Made by a program: the position numbers and the translations under genes. Under the pieces are notes generated by a model that did no database searches, was not told the DNA's origin, and worked only from the letters and a program-made list of their open reading frames with translations. From positions 124,001-188,000 of the forward strand of contig CAYNOT010000008.1 in NCBI GenBank assembly GCA_964398945.1: a stretch of DNA of 64,000 nt, given 5' to 3'. Below are positions 44,218 to 53,577 of the stretch, in pieces (the stretch's first letter is position 1; every line of letters starts with the position of its first letter). Source of the DNA: JBGTGG01 sp964398945 (GTDB lineage: Bacteria; Bacteroidota; Bacteroidia; Cytophagales; Cyclobacteriaceae).

Positions 44218-45883
44218 CTAGCCGATTATGATAGTAATAAAGAACATTGAGGTCTTGTGTCACGATCTGGCCTTTCTTGTTCATTAAAAGAGGTCGTTTC
44301 AAATGAAAAGTGCCAACACTTTCTAACCCCCTTTCGATAACACTATCTATTTTATCTTTGGTGTGTGTGGCCATATTGATTTTCTTGGCCTTCTTGAGTT
44401 TGTAAATATGCCTTCTGATTTTTTTACAAGCAGTTTTAAACTCTTCGTACTCCAATACCAGGTCTTCTTCGGGTAGTTGCAGCAGGCCAAACAAATCCAA
44501 CTTTGGATGTTTTTTTTGCCAGCATTCAAATGCAACAAACGCCACCAGGTGACTGGCAAAAACACGGTTGATACGATGGTATTCTGAAACAATTTTTTGG
44601 CTTAACCTTCTTGTGTAAACATCTTCGCGTTGATGGTCCACGGTGATGACTCCATTGGTTTTGTAATAATCTTGTGTATCGATTACCCTGCCATCACTAT
44701 CGATACTATTTCCTTCTTCGTCAACATAATTTCCCAACACATCCAACGCTTTGCCAATGGAAACCGAAATGTCAGAACCTTTTGTGAAAAATTTATAGAG
44801 AAACTGCAAAAGTTGCCAGCTTCCATACGGATCCTGTTCCGGAAAATATCGATCCTGTCCTTTTACAGATAAATAATCATCAATGAGGTCGGGGGCTTCC
44901 AGAACAAAATTATAGTTGAGTGTAACCGGCAGTACAAAAATCTTTTGCGGGGCTTCACCGGCCGGGGTGTTCATGAAAATATTACGTTGTGCTTCGATGG
45001 TTGTTCCGAGCAGCCCAAGTTTTAATTGTTTTTCGATTACGCCTGACCGGGAGCGGGTTCCACCGGGAAAGAATAAACTATGTGCCCCTTTTTGAATCGC
45101 GATGGTAGAATACATCTTGAGGGTTTCCAAATAGGGGAGGTTCTTTTTTCTGCGATCTACTTTATAAGCACCGAGGCTATTCATAAAGTAGGCGAAGATC
45201 TTAATGTTAAAGAGGTTGAGTCCGGCACCATAAATAAATGCAGGCAGCCCTAGCGAGTGAATAACCCATCCGATTAAAATCGAATCCAGGTGGCTGAAAT
45301 GTGTCGGAACCATTACGACTGTTCCTTTTCTGGCAAGCTTTCTTAGCTGTTTTACTTTTCCTACGATCTGGATTTTATCGCGCAAAACATATTGTGTTCG
45401 GAAAAAGGCACCGAATTTCTTTACCCGCGCGCCATTTAGCAGCCGGCCAAACCAAAATTTAACGACCTCCCGGGTAACCCGGTAGCGGCTGGGTTTGAAG
45501 TGTCCCGCTATTTCGTTGCAATAGCGATTGACGATTTGCTCCATCAGCGCAATTTCTTTTGGAAACCCGGTTTCATCAGGCTCCTTTCCAAGCGCAATCA
45601 ATTCATCTTTAATACTGCTCCAAAACCTGGATTCATTTGGAGGGTCCACACGCCACCGATTTCTTTTTATACGTTGCTGTTCACGGAAAATCGTTGTTTC
45701 AAGTTCGTCACGTAGTTGTTTGCGGGATGGACGCAACTCTTTTACCCGGGTCATGGCACGGGTAGCAACCTCCTCAAGAAACTCCTTTCTATTCTTACTG
45801 AGTTGATAGACAGGCCAATTGGGGATCCCGTCCAATATGGGTTTGTACTTTTTATTTTTATTTTTCTTCTCTACTACTTCCAT
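44189..45883 (-). CDS. PlsB-like glycerol-3-phosphate acyltransferase
   Basis: This 564-residue protein has the acyltransferase block I HFSHLDS (HX4D) near residue 200, block II around FIYGAGLNL, and block III FFPGGTRSRSG near 275, as in PlsB/DHAPAT-type enzymes. It transfers an acyl chain to position 1 of glycerol-3-phosphate. The long N-terminal helical region and C-terminal part resemble PlsB more than the short PlsC. Overlap with gpsA supports glycerol-3-phosphate as the acceptor. There is no obvious membrane helix; binding is probably peripheral. Confidence 0.85.
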   Translation of the reverse strand: MEVVEKKNKNKKYKPILDGIPNWPVYQLSKNRKEFLEEVATRAMTRVKELRPSRKQLRDELETTIFREQQRIKRNRWRVDPPNESRFWSSIKDELIALGKEPDETGFPKEIALMEQIVNRYCNEIAGHFKPSRYRVTREVVKFWFGRLLNGARVKKFGAFFRTQYVLRDKIQIVGKVKQLRKLARKGTVVMVPTHFSHLDSILIGWVIHSLGLPAFIYGAGLNLFNIKIFAYFMNSLGAYKVDRRKKNLPYLETLKMYSTIAIQKGAHSLFFPGGTRSRSGVIEKQLKLGLLGTTIEAQRNIFMNTPAGEAPQKIFVLPVTLNYNFVLEAPDLIDDYLSVKGQDRYFPEQDPYGSWQLLQFLYKFFTKGSDISVSIGKALDVLGNYVDEEGNSIDSDGRVIDTQDYYKTNGVITVDHQREDVYTRRLSQKIVSEYHRINRVFASHLVAFVAFECWQKKHPKLDLFGLLQLPEEDLVLEYEEFKTACKKIRRHIYKLKKAKKINMATHTKDKIDSVIERGLESVGTFHLKRPLLMNKKGQIVTQDLNVLYYYHNRLVGYDLEQYI

Positions 45884-45934
45884 CAGGGCTGCAAAATAAT
45901 ATAATTTCGATCACCGAGACTAAACAGCTTGATA

Positions 45935-46174
45935 TTAAGTGCGTTGGAGCGCTTGAAAGAGCGATTTTTCCATTTCCTCAAAGCGGAGGATTGCGTCTTT
46001 GAGAAAGGTATCGTCAATTAATTGGTGTAATTGATCTTCATTGATAAGGTCAAACTCAGCGATTTTGAACGTTTGTTCAAAACCCGCCCGGTCCAGTTTG
46101 ATAATGTATTTATTATTCCACCCAAACAGGGTGATTTTCAGGTGTGGATGCGGTATTTCACCAATGATTCTCAA
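45935..46174 (-). CDS. Conserved small hypothetical protein, 79 residues
   Basis: The product (start MRIIGEIPHPHLKITLFGWN, then KYIIKLDRAGFEQTFKI) looks like a compact soluble alpha-beta domain ending in a helix with EEMEKSLFQAL. The amino-acid composition is normal for a real protein. I do not recognise a family. It lies downstream of another tiny gene on the same strand and about 50 bases upstream of the plsB-gpsA operon, which it may share a transcript with. Confidence 0.6.
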   Translation of the reverse strand: MRIIGEIPHPHLKITLFGWNNKYIIKLDRAGFEQTFKIAEFDLINEDQLHQLIDDTFLKDAILRFEEMEKSLFQALQRT

Positions 46175-46208
46175 ATTTCAAATTATTGATAACGAAGTGA
46201 ATAAATTT

Positions 46209-46379
46209 TTAAAAGTGCGAATCCCCTGAGTCGGATTTCAACGCGATCAACTCTTTTTCAAGTTGTTTGAATACAATACTCCGATCCAGATCATCTGTTT
46301 TCATTTGTGCAATAAGGCGTTGAAGTTCTGCTTTGCGTTTCTTTAACCGCAATTTTTGGGAATTAGCATCAGGTTTCAT
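46209..46379 (-). CDS. Small charged helical protein, 56 residues
   Basis: An ATG at 46379 on the minus strand opens a 56-codon frame. The product starts MKPDANSQKLRLKKRKAELQ and continues as a Lys/Glu/Leu-rich helix. The regular heptad-like spacing and codon use favour coding, although it is short. It is 34 bases upstream of the 79-residue gene on the same strand. No function can be proposed. Confidence 0.5.
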   Translation of the reverse strand: MKPDANSQKLRLKKRKAELQRLIAQMKTDDLDRSIVFKQLEKELIALKSDSGDSHF

Positions 46380-46606
46380 TAACAGGGCTTAGGTTTTGGG
46401 GCATGAAATTAATGATTCGGTTGAATATTTTTACCTCTGATGGAAATTATTCATCCAAGAAGAAGGGAATCAAGATTGACAGCGAAGATTTCTTTCAAAA
46501 AAGAATAAATTAAGTACAATAGACGTTACTTTGGGGTGGTTTACAGAATTGCGCTGTAACTTTAAAGTTCAGATTTATGTTGGAAATGCATTCAAGGTTT
46601 GTGTAG
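46380..46606. other. Divergent promoter region with a possible 36-codon frame
   Basis: This spacer separates the minus-strand small genes from the CHU_C gene. A short plus-strand frame at 46403-46513 (MKLMIRLNIFTSDGNYSSKK) is possible but has no support beyond being open. TGTAACTTT at about 46554 resembles the element ahead of the ECF sigma gene. Confidence 0.3.
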
Positions 46607-49507
46607 ATGAGGGTAATCCTGTTAAAGAAAAGTATTCTGGTATTTTTTCTGGCCATCATAATGGCCGGAGTGGGAAATAGTGTTTATGCAACGCACCTAC
46701 GAGCAGGTGAAATTACAGTAAGAAGGATTGGAGGTTGCCCTTCACTAACTTTTGAAATTACAATTACGGTGTATACCAATACCGATAGCCCCATACGGTT
46801 TGGAGGCAACATGGGTTTTGATGACATTTTGGATTTTGGTGATGGGACACGCATGCAAGTACCGGAGCAACCCAATACCCCTCTTTCCGGTTTTGATGAT
46901 GTGGGAAAAGCATTCTTTAAGATACAGCATACATACGGTGGCCCTGGCAAGTACCTGATTAGCTATCGCGAGCCGAACCGGAATGGCGGGGTCCTCAATA
47001 TGGACAATTCATTGCATACCCGTTTTTACCTTGAGACCTTACTGGATATCGACCCCTTCAAAGGATGCAATGATAGCCCTGTATTGCTTATCCCCCCGGT
47101 TGATCAGGCTTGTCCGGGTGTTGCCTTCATGCACAATCCGGGAGCCTACGACCCAAATGGGGACAGCTTGTCATTTGAAATGGTAGTACCCTATAGTGAT
47201 GTGAATTTAACGGTAGTAAACTACAGGGATCCAAACCATCCTGGATTTTACTCAAACTACAATACTGCAAATGAAGCAGGGAACGGGCAACCTACTTTTG
47301 CTATTGATCCAATAACAGGTACCCTAACATGGGATTCCCCGGGTGCAACAGGGGAATACAACATTGCTTTTGTAATAAAGGAGTGGAGAAAAGTAAGGGG
47401 AATCTGGTATCAGATTGGTTTTGTTAGGCGGGATATGCAAATTATTGTAGAAGATTGTAATAATAAACGACCTGATTTGGAAATCCCTCAGGATACGTGT
47501 GTTGAGGCGGGTACTCAATTAAAGGCCATTATTTATGGAACCGATCCGGAGAACCGGAGTGTACAGATTGAGCCATTCTCAGAAATTTTTGCAATGGACT
47601 TTCCCTCACGCGCTACTTACTCCCCAGACCCGGTTGTGCCACAGCCCTCTAATCCACCGGCACAACTCGAATTTGAATGGAATACAGACTGTGACCATGT
47701 TAGGGCCCAGCCTTACCAAGTTGTATTTAAAATTACAGATGATCCCCCAAATCCGAATTGGCCTAAACTTGTGACCTTTAAAACCTGGAACATCACGGTT
47801 GTGGCACCGGCTCCCGTTGTGGACACGGCTTACATAAATCTTGCAACACGGAGCACCCAATTGGAATGGGATCCCTATATATGTGACAATGCCGAGAAAA
47901 TGCAAATATGGAGGAGGGTCGATAGTTTTGCTTACGACCCCGCAAATTGTGAAACGGGCATGCCTGAATTTATGGGATATTCCCTGATTGACGAGGTCAA
48001 CATCATGAACAATCCTATTACCACTTATACCGATACCAACGGAGGGAAAGGGTTGGCCGCGGGAGCTAAATATTGTTATCGATTGGTGGCAATTTTCCCA
48101 TTGCCAAGAGGTGGGGAGAGCTATATGTCGGAAGAAATTTGTGTGGGTCCTTTTGATGTGGATGCCCCGGTAATCACCAAGGTATCAGTTGACAAAACAG
48201 GCTTTGGTGATGGAGAAATAACCGTGCAATGGGAACCGCCATTTGAAGCAACTTCATTTCCTCCTCCGTACTCCTATGAAATATGGCGTGGTGTTGGTTT
48301 TACAGGCACACCTACCACTAAAATCCACACAGGCAGGCTTTCCGCAACCACCATTACGGATACAGGACTTAATACAGAGGTTCAGCCCTACAATTATTAT
48401 GTAATTGCTTTTGATGATAACGATGTTGTTGTCGACACCTCTGCCGTTGCCTCATCGGTGTGGTTAGATGCCAAGCCGGGGCTTGATCGGATTGAGTTGA
48501 ACTGGGAGGCATTCGTTCCGTGGTCGAACAGGAGCCAGGTTTATCCGCGTCATTTGATATACCGAAGTACAACAGGCTCAAGTGAAGCCGACATGGAATT
48601 AATTGATAGTGTGGATGTCAACATCAATGGGTTTGTTTATGTAGATACAGGCCAATGGAATGGGGTTCCGCTGGATGAGAACACGCAATACTGCTATCGG
48701 GTGATGACGCGTGGCGTTTATGGAAATTCGTTGGAGATAGATGAGCCGCTTGAGAATTTTTCACAAATTGTTTGTGACCAATTGGGTGATGAAGAACCTC
48801 CATGCAAACCAGAGCCACCAACTCCGAATGATCCGGTACAGTGTGATGACTACGCGGATGCTTTAAACTTTATCTGTAATCAAAATATATTCAGCAATCA
48901 GATTAATTGGAACAGGCCTGCTGAAGTATCCTGTTTAAACGATATTGTTTCCTATAATGTGTATGTTTCTTCAGTAAAAGGAGGATCATTTGTGCTACAA
49001 CAAACAAATGTCCGCGACACCTTTTACATCGATTCAAACCTCCCATCATTCGCGCGCTGCTATAAAATTTCAGCAGTTGACCGTTCCGGAAATGAGAGTG
49101 AACTTAGTGATGCGATGTGTATTGACAATTGTCCGTATTATGAATTGCCCAACGTATTCTCACCGAATGGGGATGATTGTAATGATACCTTCAGTGCCTA
49201 TAGTGATAAATCCAAAGGGGGCGAGAATGGTGCTGCACCCTGTGAAATTAGTGATGATGACAAGAGACGATGTGCAAGGTTTGTGAGAAGTGTACGCTTA
49301 AGGGTATATAACCGATGGGGAAAACAAGTGTATACCTACCAATCGGGAGGGGAGCGATCGATCTATATTGATTGGGATGGACGTGGTGATAATGGTAAGG
49401 AACTCTCCACAGGTGTTTATTATTATGTAGCCGATGTTGTATTCGATTCGGTTGACCCGGCAAAGAGCGAAAAAACGTTAAAGGGATGGGTACAACTCCT
49501 TCGTTAA
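46607..49507 (+). CDS. Large secreted protein with gliding-motility (CHU_C) C-terminal sorting domain
   Basis: This 966-residue protein has a signal peptide (SILVFFLAIIMAGVGNSVYA) and then beta-sandwich modules with PKD-like DFGDG and DPNGDSLSF elements in the first 300 residues. Two or three fibronectin-III-like domains follow around 400-860 (for example ITVQWEPPFEATSFPPPYSY). The C-terminal CHU_C domain is marked by LPNVFSPNGDDCNDTF, RVYNRWGKQVY, DWDGRGDNGKELSTGVYYY. The last domain is a type B signal for the type IX secretion system, so the protein should be exported to the surface. It likely binds other surface partners or polymers. No enzymatic domain is seen. Confidence 0.9.
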   Translation: MRVILLKKSILVFFLAIIMAGVGNSVYATHLRAGEITVRRIGGCPSLTFEITITVYTNTDSPIRFGGNMGFDDILDFGDGTRMQVPEQPNTPLSGFDDVGKAFFKIQHTYGGPGKYLISYREPNRNGGVLNMDNSLHTRFYLETLLDIDPFKGCNDSPVLLIPPVDQACPGVAFMHNPGAYDPNGDSLSFEMVVPYSDVNLTVVNYRDPNHPGFYSNYNTANEAGNGQPTFAIDPITGTLTWDSPGATGEYNIAFVIKEWRKVRGIWYQIGFVRRDMQIIVEDCNNKRPDLEIPQDTCVEAGTQLKAIIYGTDPENRSVQIEPFSEIFAMDFPSRATYSPDPVVPQPSNPPAQLEFEWNTDCDHVRAQPYQVVFKITDDPPNPNWPKLVTFKTWNITVVAPAPVVDTAYINLATRSTQLEWDPYICDNAEKMQIWRRVDSFAYDPANCETGMPEFMGYSLIDEVNIMNNPITTYTDTNGGKGLAAGAKYCYRLVAIFPLPRGGESYMSEEICVGPFDVDAPVITKVSVDKTGFGDGEITVQWEPPFEATSFPPPYSYEIWRGVGFTGTPTTKIHTGRLSATTITDTGLNTEVQPYNYYVIAFDDNDVVVDTSAVASSVWLDAKPGLDRIELNWEAFVPWSNRSQVYPRHLIYRSTTGSSEADMELIDSVDVNINGFVYVDTGQWNGVPLDENTQYCYRVMTRGVYGNSLEIDEPLENFSQIVCDQLGDEEPPCKPEPPTPNDPVQCDDYADALNFICNQNIFSNQINWNRPAEVSCLNDIVSYNVYVSSVKGGSFVLQQTNVRDTFYIDSNLPSFARCYKISAVDRSGNESELSDAMCIDNCPYYELPNVFSPNGDDCNDTFSAYSDKSKGGENGAAPCEISDDDKRRCARFVRSVRLRVYNRWGKQVYTYQSGGERSIYIDWDGRGDNGKELSTGVYYYVADVVFDSVDPAKSEKTLKGWVQLLR

Positions 49508-49905
49508 ACAAAACCAACCACATTATTTTTTTTGATGGCGTTTGTAATTTATGTTCAGGGGCTGTAAAATTTATTTTAAAGCGTGATCGTAAACACTATT
49601 TTAAATTTGCCCCTCTCCAATCTGCGGTAGCAAAAGAATGCTTAGGGAAATTGGGGTTCAACAACTCACTCGAAACGATTGTGCTATTTCAAAACGGTAA
49701 GATTTTCGTAAAGAGTGATGCCGCATTGGAGGTGGCCAGAAAAATGGATTTTCCCTGGCCCTTGTTTTATGTGTTCAAAATAATCCCGACCCCAATACGA
49801 AATTGGGTTTATGGTTTTGTTTCCCGAAACCGCTACCAATGGTTTGGTAAATCCGATGAATGTATGCTGCCCACACCGGAAATATCAAAAAGGTTTGTAG
49901 GCTAA
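49486..49905 (+). CDS. DCC-family (DUF393) thiol-disulfide oxidoreductase-like protein
   Basis: This 139-residue protein has the family's defining N-terminal motif FFDGVCNLCSGAVKFI, where the two Cys of DGVCNLC are the DxxCxxC redox pair. Further DCC-family features are FKFAPLQSAVAKE and the C-terminal YGFVSRNRYQWFGKSDEC. Its start lies 22 bases inside the end of the CHU_C gene. The substrate is unknown. Genes of this family occur widely in Bacteroidota without a fixed partner. Confidence 0.85.
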   Translation: MGTTPSLNKTNHIIFFDGVCNLCSGAVKFILKRDRKHYFKFAPLQSAVAKECLGKLGFNNSLETIVLFQNGKIFVKSDAALEVARKMDFPWPLFYVFKIIPTPIRNWVYGFVSRNRYQWFGKSDECMLPTPEISKRFVG

Positions 49906-49963
49906 AAGGCCTAAGTTTCCCCCCATCTTTTTACTTTTGCCGGATCATTAATTTCAGGTACAA

Positions 49964-50842
49964 ATGGATGCATATATATTTCCGGGTCAGGGGGCACAGT
50001 TCTCAGGAATGGGAAAAGATCTTTATGAAGCCAACAGCAGGGCAAAAAAACTTTTCGAACAAGCAAATGATATTCTCGGTTTTTCAATCACCTACACCAT
50101 GTTCAATGGTTCTGCCGATGAACTGAAGGAAACAAAAGTAACACAACCTGCAATTTTTATCCACTCGGTTGCCATGGCCCTTGCCAATGATTCCTTTAAG
50201 CCCGCAATGGCGGCAGGACATTCCCTGGGCGAATTTTCAGCATTGGTGGCGTGCAATGCAATGTCTTTCGAAGATGGTCTTCGGCTCGTATCAAAGCGGG
50301 CAGAAGCAATGCAACGCGCATGCGAAGTAAACCCTTCTACAATGGCTGCAATTTTGGGCCTTGATGATGAAAAGGTTGAACAAGTATGCAATGATATTAG
50401 TGAAGAAATAGTGGTGCCTGCAAACTACAATTGCCCGGGCCAGCTGGTTATTTCAGGAACGATTAGGGGGATTGATATCGCCTGTGAAAGGATGAAGGAA
50501 GCCGGTGCAAAACGCGCATTGCCACTTCAGGTTGGAGGTGCATTCCATTCACCGTTAATGGAGTCAGCACGGGAGGAATTGGCGGCTGCCATTGAAGCAA
50601 CGCAATTTAATACACCTATTTGCCCCATCTATCAAAATGTAAATGCCCAGCCATCAATTGATGTAGATGTTATTAAACAAAACTTGATATCGCAATTGAC
50701 TGCACCTGTCCGTTGGACACAAACTGTTCAAAACATGGCAGCAGATGGTGGGCTGGTATTTATTGAGTGCGGGCCCGGCAAGGTATTGCAGGGATTGGTT
50801 AAAAAGATTGCACCGCAAGTAGAAGCAAGAAGTATTTACTAG
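49964..50842 (+). CDS. fabD: Malonyl-CoA:acyl-carrier-protein transacylase
   Basis: This 292-residue enzyme loads malonyl groups onto ACP for fatty acid synthesis. The N-terminal FPGQGAQFSGMGKDL, the nucleophile Ser87 in GHSLGEF, and the His in GGAFHSPLM are all present, with the expected length. It stands apart from other fab genes here. An inverted-repeat element begins directly at its stop codon. Confidence 0.95.
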   Translation: MDAYIFPGQGAQFSGMGKDLYEANSRAKKLFEQANDILGFSITYTMFNGSADELKETKVTQPAIFIHSVAMALANDSFKPAMAAGHSLGEFSALVACNAMSFEDGLRLVSKRAEAMQRACEVNPSTMAAILGLDDEKVEQVCNDISEEIVVPANYNCPGQLVISGTIRGIDIACERMKEAGAKRALPLQVGGAFHSPLMESAREELAAAIEATQFNTPICPIYQNVNAQPSIDVDVIKQNLISQLTAPVRWTQTVQNMAADGGLVFIECGPGKVLQGLVKKIAPQVEARSIY

Positions 50843-50981
50843 AAGTCATCTCAAAAATACGCAACTGTCAGGTTTGAGCCTGCCTGTCCGGTAAGCAGGT
50901 TTACCGAAACATTTTTGATTGACTTCGAAACAGCCTTCGACACGCTCAGGCTGACATAAGAAATTGATTTTGAGATGACTT
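50843..50981. mobile_element. MITE-like element with 14-base terminal inverted repeats
   Basis: AAGTCATCTCAAAA (50843-50856) and its exact complement (50968-50981) bracket 111 bases. The interior contains TTCGACACGCTCAGGCTGACA, a phrase I associate with dispersed intergenic repeats in Bacteroidota. It has no coding capacity. It sits exactly between fabD and folK, whose genes converge. Confidence 0.6.
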
Positions 50982-50995
50982 TTAAAGTATCCCCT

Positions 50996-51478
50996 CTAAA
51001 GTTTTGAAACGGTAAGTGTATCCGGACAGCATTCTAAAAGTTCGTAGATGCTTTTGTTCAATACCGGGTGTATTAAAGCAGGGTTAAGTTCCGCCAAAGG
51101 AATAAGTGTAAAATTTCTTTCCTGTAGACGCGGGTGTGGAATGGTGAGCCCTTCTGTTTGAATGACTTTATCAGAATAGAAAAGGATATCGATATCCATA
51201 ATCCGGGCTTCCCATTTGTCTTTACGAACACGCCCCATTTTTTTTTCAATTTGCAGTAATACTCCAAGCAGGTTATCCGGGGCCAATACGGTTTCAATCT
51301 CAACAACCTGATTTAAGTAATTAGGCTGTTCTGTCACCCCCCACGGTAATGTTTCGTAAACCTGGGATTCGCGGGTTATCTTTCCTGCATAGGAATTGAT
51401 GTGTAGCCTTGCCTCCGCCAGGTTCTGTAGTCTATCGCCAAGATTGGTACCCAAAAGGAGATAAATGCCGTTGTTCAT
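50996..51478 (-). CDS. folK: 2-amino-4-hydroxy-6-hydroxymethyldihydropteridine diphosphokinase
   Basis: This 160-residue enzyme of folate synthesis transfers pyrophosphate to hydroxymethyldihydropterin. Family signatures are LLGTNLGDRLQNL at the start, ESQVYETLPWGVTEQPNYLN, and the catalytic RWEARIMDIDILFY-type block (present as KWEARIMDIDILFY), followed by IPHPRLQERNFTLIPL. Length is typical. It converges on fabD across the MITE-like element. Confidence 0.95.
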   Translation of the reverse strand: MNNGIYLLLGTNLGDRLQNLAEARLHINSYAGKITRESQVYETLPWGVTEQPNYLNQVVEIETVLAPDNLLGVLLQIEKKMGRVRKDKWEARIMDIDILFYSDKVIQTEGLTIPHPRLQERNFTLIPLAELNPALIHPVLNKSIYELLECCPDTLTVSKL

Positions 51479-51766
51479 ATTATAATCTGATAATCCGTAA
51501 ACATACCTAGCTAAATTTAAGGAATACCTTTTTATAGTCTGGGATTCATTGTTCTAAAGTAGTGTACAGTTGATGTGCGGCCTACCCATTTGAAATATCT
51601 GATACAAGTCATTTCCGCGCAACAAGCAATAACTCCAAATAGCTCGCAAAAGAATCCCTTTGTACGAGTAGACATAGTGGTCCCTGGCGGTTGGGTATCT
51701 TTGCGGACTATCATTTATTATAAAATCCTGGTACAAACTTATCTTTTTATTGGGATGAGTATTGTG
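51479..51766. other. Gene-free stretch between folK and sppA
   Basis: This divergent spacer carries the upstream sequences of both genes. Short open frames on both strands overlap each other and have no coherent composition. Apart from the sppA promoter box at its right end, nothing is recognised. Confidence 0.5.
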
Positions 51767-51774
51767 TAGTTTTG
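51767..51774 (+). promoter_or_regulatory. TAnnTTTG box ahead of sppA
   Basis: TAGTTTTG at 51767-51774 is an exact match to the Bacteroidetes -7 consensus, 19 bases before the sppA ATG. A clear TTG at the right distance upstream is not obvious. Confidence 0.45.
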
Positions 51775-51793
51775 AAGATTAATAAATGATTCT

Positions 51794-53563
51794 ATGAGTT
51801 TTTTTAAAGCATTCTTTTCTTCTTGTCTTGGGGCCTTTGTGGCCTTGATCGTTTTCTGTTTTTTCTTTTTCATTGCCATGTTTTCATTTGTTGGCCAATT
51901 GTCAAAGGAAGAAAAGCCGAATGTCCCCAAAAATTCGATCTTACATCTTAAACTGGACGTTGAATTCTCAGAACTTCAAAAAGAGAATCTGTTTGAGGGC
52001 ATTCCTGTTTTAGGTGAGCAAGAAATAAATATTGGCCTTATTGAATTGAAACAAGCAATCAAAAACGCAAAGGAAGATTCTAAAATAGAAGGGATTTTTC
52101 TGCAGATCAGTTACCCAAGGACCGGGTTTGCAACTTTAAAGGAAATACGTGAATCGCTGCTTGATTTTCGCAGTGAGGGAAAGTGGGTACTGGCGTATAG
52201 TGAGGTGATGTCAGAAGGAGCGTATTACCTGGCTTCCGTTGCCGATCAGGTTTTTATCCACCCGGAAGGAGAGGTTGAGTTCGATGGATTGGTAGTTGAA
52301 ATTGGTTTTTACAAAAAGCTGTTTGAGAAACTCGATATAAAACCGGAAGTCTTTCGAGTAGGTGATTTTAAAAGCGCTGTTGAACCTTTTCTTTTTGAAA
52401 AGATGAGTGAAGAAAATCGCTTGCAGTTAACGGAGTTGGTTAATTCAATCCATGATCAAATGCTTGCGGATATTGCTGGTTCCAGGAACATCGCGAAAGC
52501 AGAACTAAAAAACATTTCAGACAATCAATTGATACGGAATTCCAAACAAGCTGTTGATAATAAATTGATAGATGACCTACTATACTTTGACGAGTTCTTG
52601 GGAAAACTAAAAGATCGCGTTGGCATTTCTGGGTCCGATGACCTTTCCTTATTCACCTATAAAAAGTACAGCAAGAGTTTTTCAACCTATAAAAATTCTA
52701 AAAATGAAATCGCGGTAATTGTTGCTGAAGGAACAATTATGCCGGGTATTTCTTCGTATGATCAACAAACAATTGGAAGCGAAACATTTGCCAAAGAGAT
52801 TAGGCGTGCACGTGAGAATGATAATGTGAAAGCTATTGTGATGCGCATCAATTCACCGGGGGGCGAGTTCAGGTCATCGGATGTAATGTGGCGGGAACTG
52901 AAATTAGCTTCGGCTGTAAAACCGGTCATTGCTTCCATGGGTGATTATGCAGCATCGGGTGGTTATTATTTGGCAATGGCGTGTGATACAATTGTGGCGC
53001 AGCCCCAAACCATTACAGGTTCTATCGGGATTTTTGGGGTTTTGTTTGACTTTAGTGCGTTTCTCGAGAGCAAAATAGGGATCACATTCGATGAAGTGAA
53101 GACAGGGAAATTTGGAGATGCATTTACGGTAACGCGTCCGCTCACCCAGGCAGAAAAGAATATTTGGCAGAAAAAATTGGATGACCATTACGCTACATTC
53201 AGGTCAAAGGCAGCAGAAGGAAGGGACCAGACAGTTGAAGAAATAGAAAAAGTTGCCTCCGGTCGTGTGTGGACCGGTGATCAGGCGATTGACCGTAAAT
53301 TGGTGGACATACTTGGTGGTTTTGATGATGCCATACAAGTTGCAGCAGAAAAAGCAGGTATCGAAGATGATTTCAAAGTGCGGTACTATCCGAAACAGGT
53401 TTCTTTTTGGGATAATTTATTTAATAAACTGGATGAAAATGTTTCCACCCGTTACATCCAATCAAAACTTGGTGAACACTATCTGTTTTTAGATCACATA
53501 GAGAGATTAAAAGAATTAAAGGGGGCACAAGCGAGAATGCCTTTTGAACTATCAATTCATTAA
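51794..53563 (+). CDS. sppA: Signal peptide peptidase SppA, 67-kDa type
   Basis: This 589-residue tandem-domain serine protease is anchored by an N-terminal membrane helix (ALIVFCFFFFIAMFSFVG). It digests cleaved signal peptides in the membrane. The catalytic Lys is probably K193 in GDFKSAVEP of the first repeat, and the nucleophile S388 is in DYAASGGYYLA of the second. The length matches the long E. coli-like form. The bioB gene follows after 14 bases on the same strand. Confidence 0.93.
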   Translation: MSFFKAFFSSCLGAFVALIVFCFFFFIAMFSFVGQLSKEEKPNVPKNSILHLKLDVEFSELQKENLFEGIPVLGEQEINIGLIELKQAIKNAKEDSKIEGIFLQISYPRTGFATLKEIRESLLDFRSEGKWVLAYSEVMSEGAYYLASVADQVFIHPEGEVEFDGLVVEIGFYKKLFEKLDIKPEVFRVGDFKSAVEPFLFEKMSEENRLQLTELVNSIHDQMLADIAGSRNIAKAELKNISDNQLIRNSKQAVDNKLIDDLLYFDEFLGKLKDRVGISGSDDLSLFTYKKYSKSFSTYKNSKNEIAVIVAEGTIMPGISSYDQQTIGSETFAKEIRRARENDNVKAIVMRINSPGGEFRSSDVMWRELKLASAVKPVIASMGDYAASGGYYLAMACDTIVAQPQTITGSIGIFGVLFDFSAFLESKIGITFDEVKTGKFGDAFTVTRPLTQAEKNIWQKKLDDHYATFRSKAAEGRDQTVEEIEKVASGRVWTGDQAIDRKLVDILGGFDDAIQVAAEKAGIEDDFKVRYYPKQVSFWDNLFNKLDENVSTRYIQSKLGEHYLFLDHIERLKELKGAQARMPFELSIH

Positions 53564-53577
53564 TTTAGTAACGGCCA

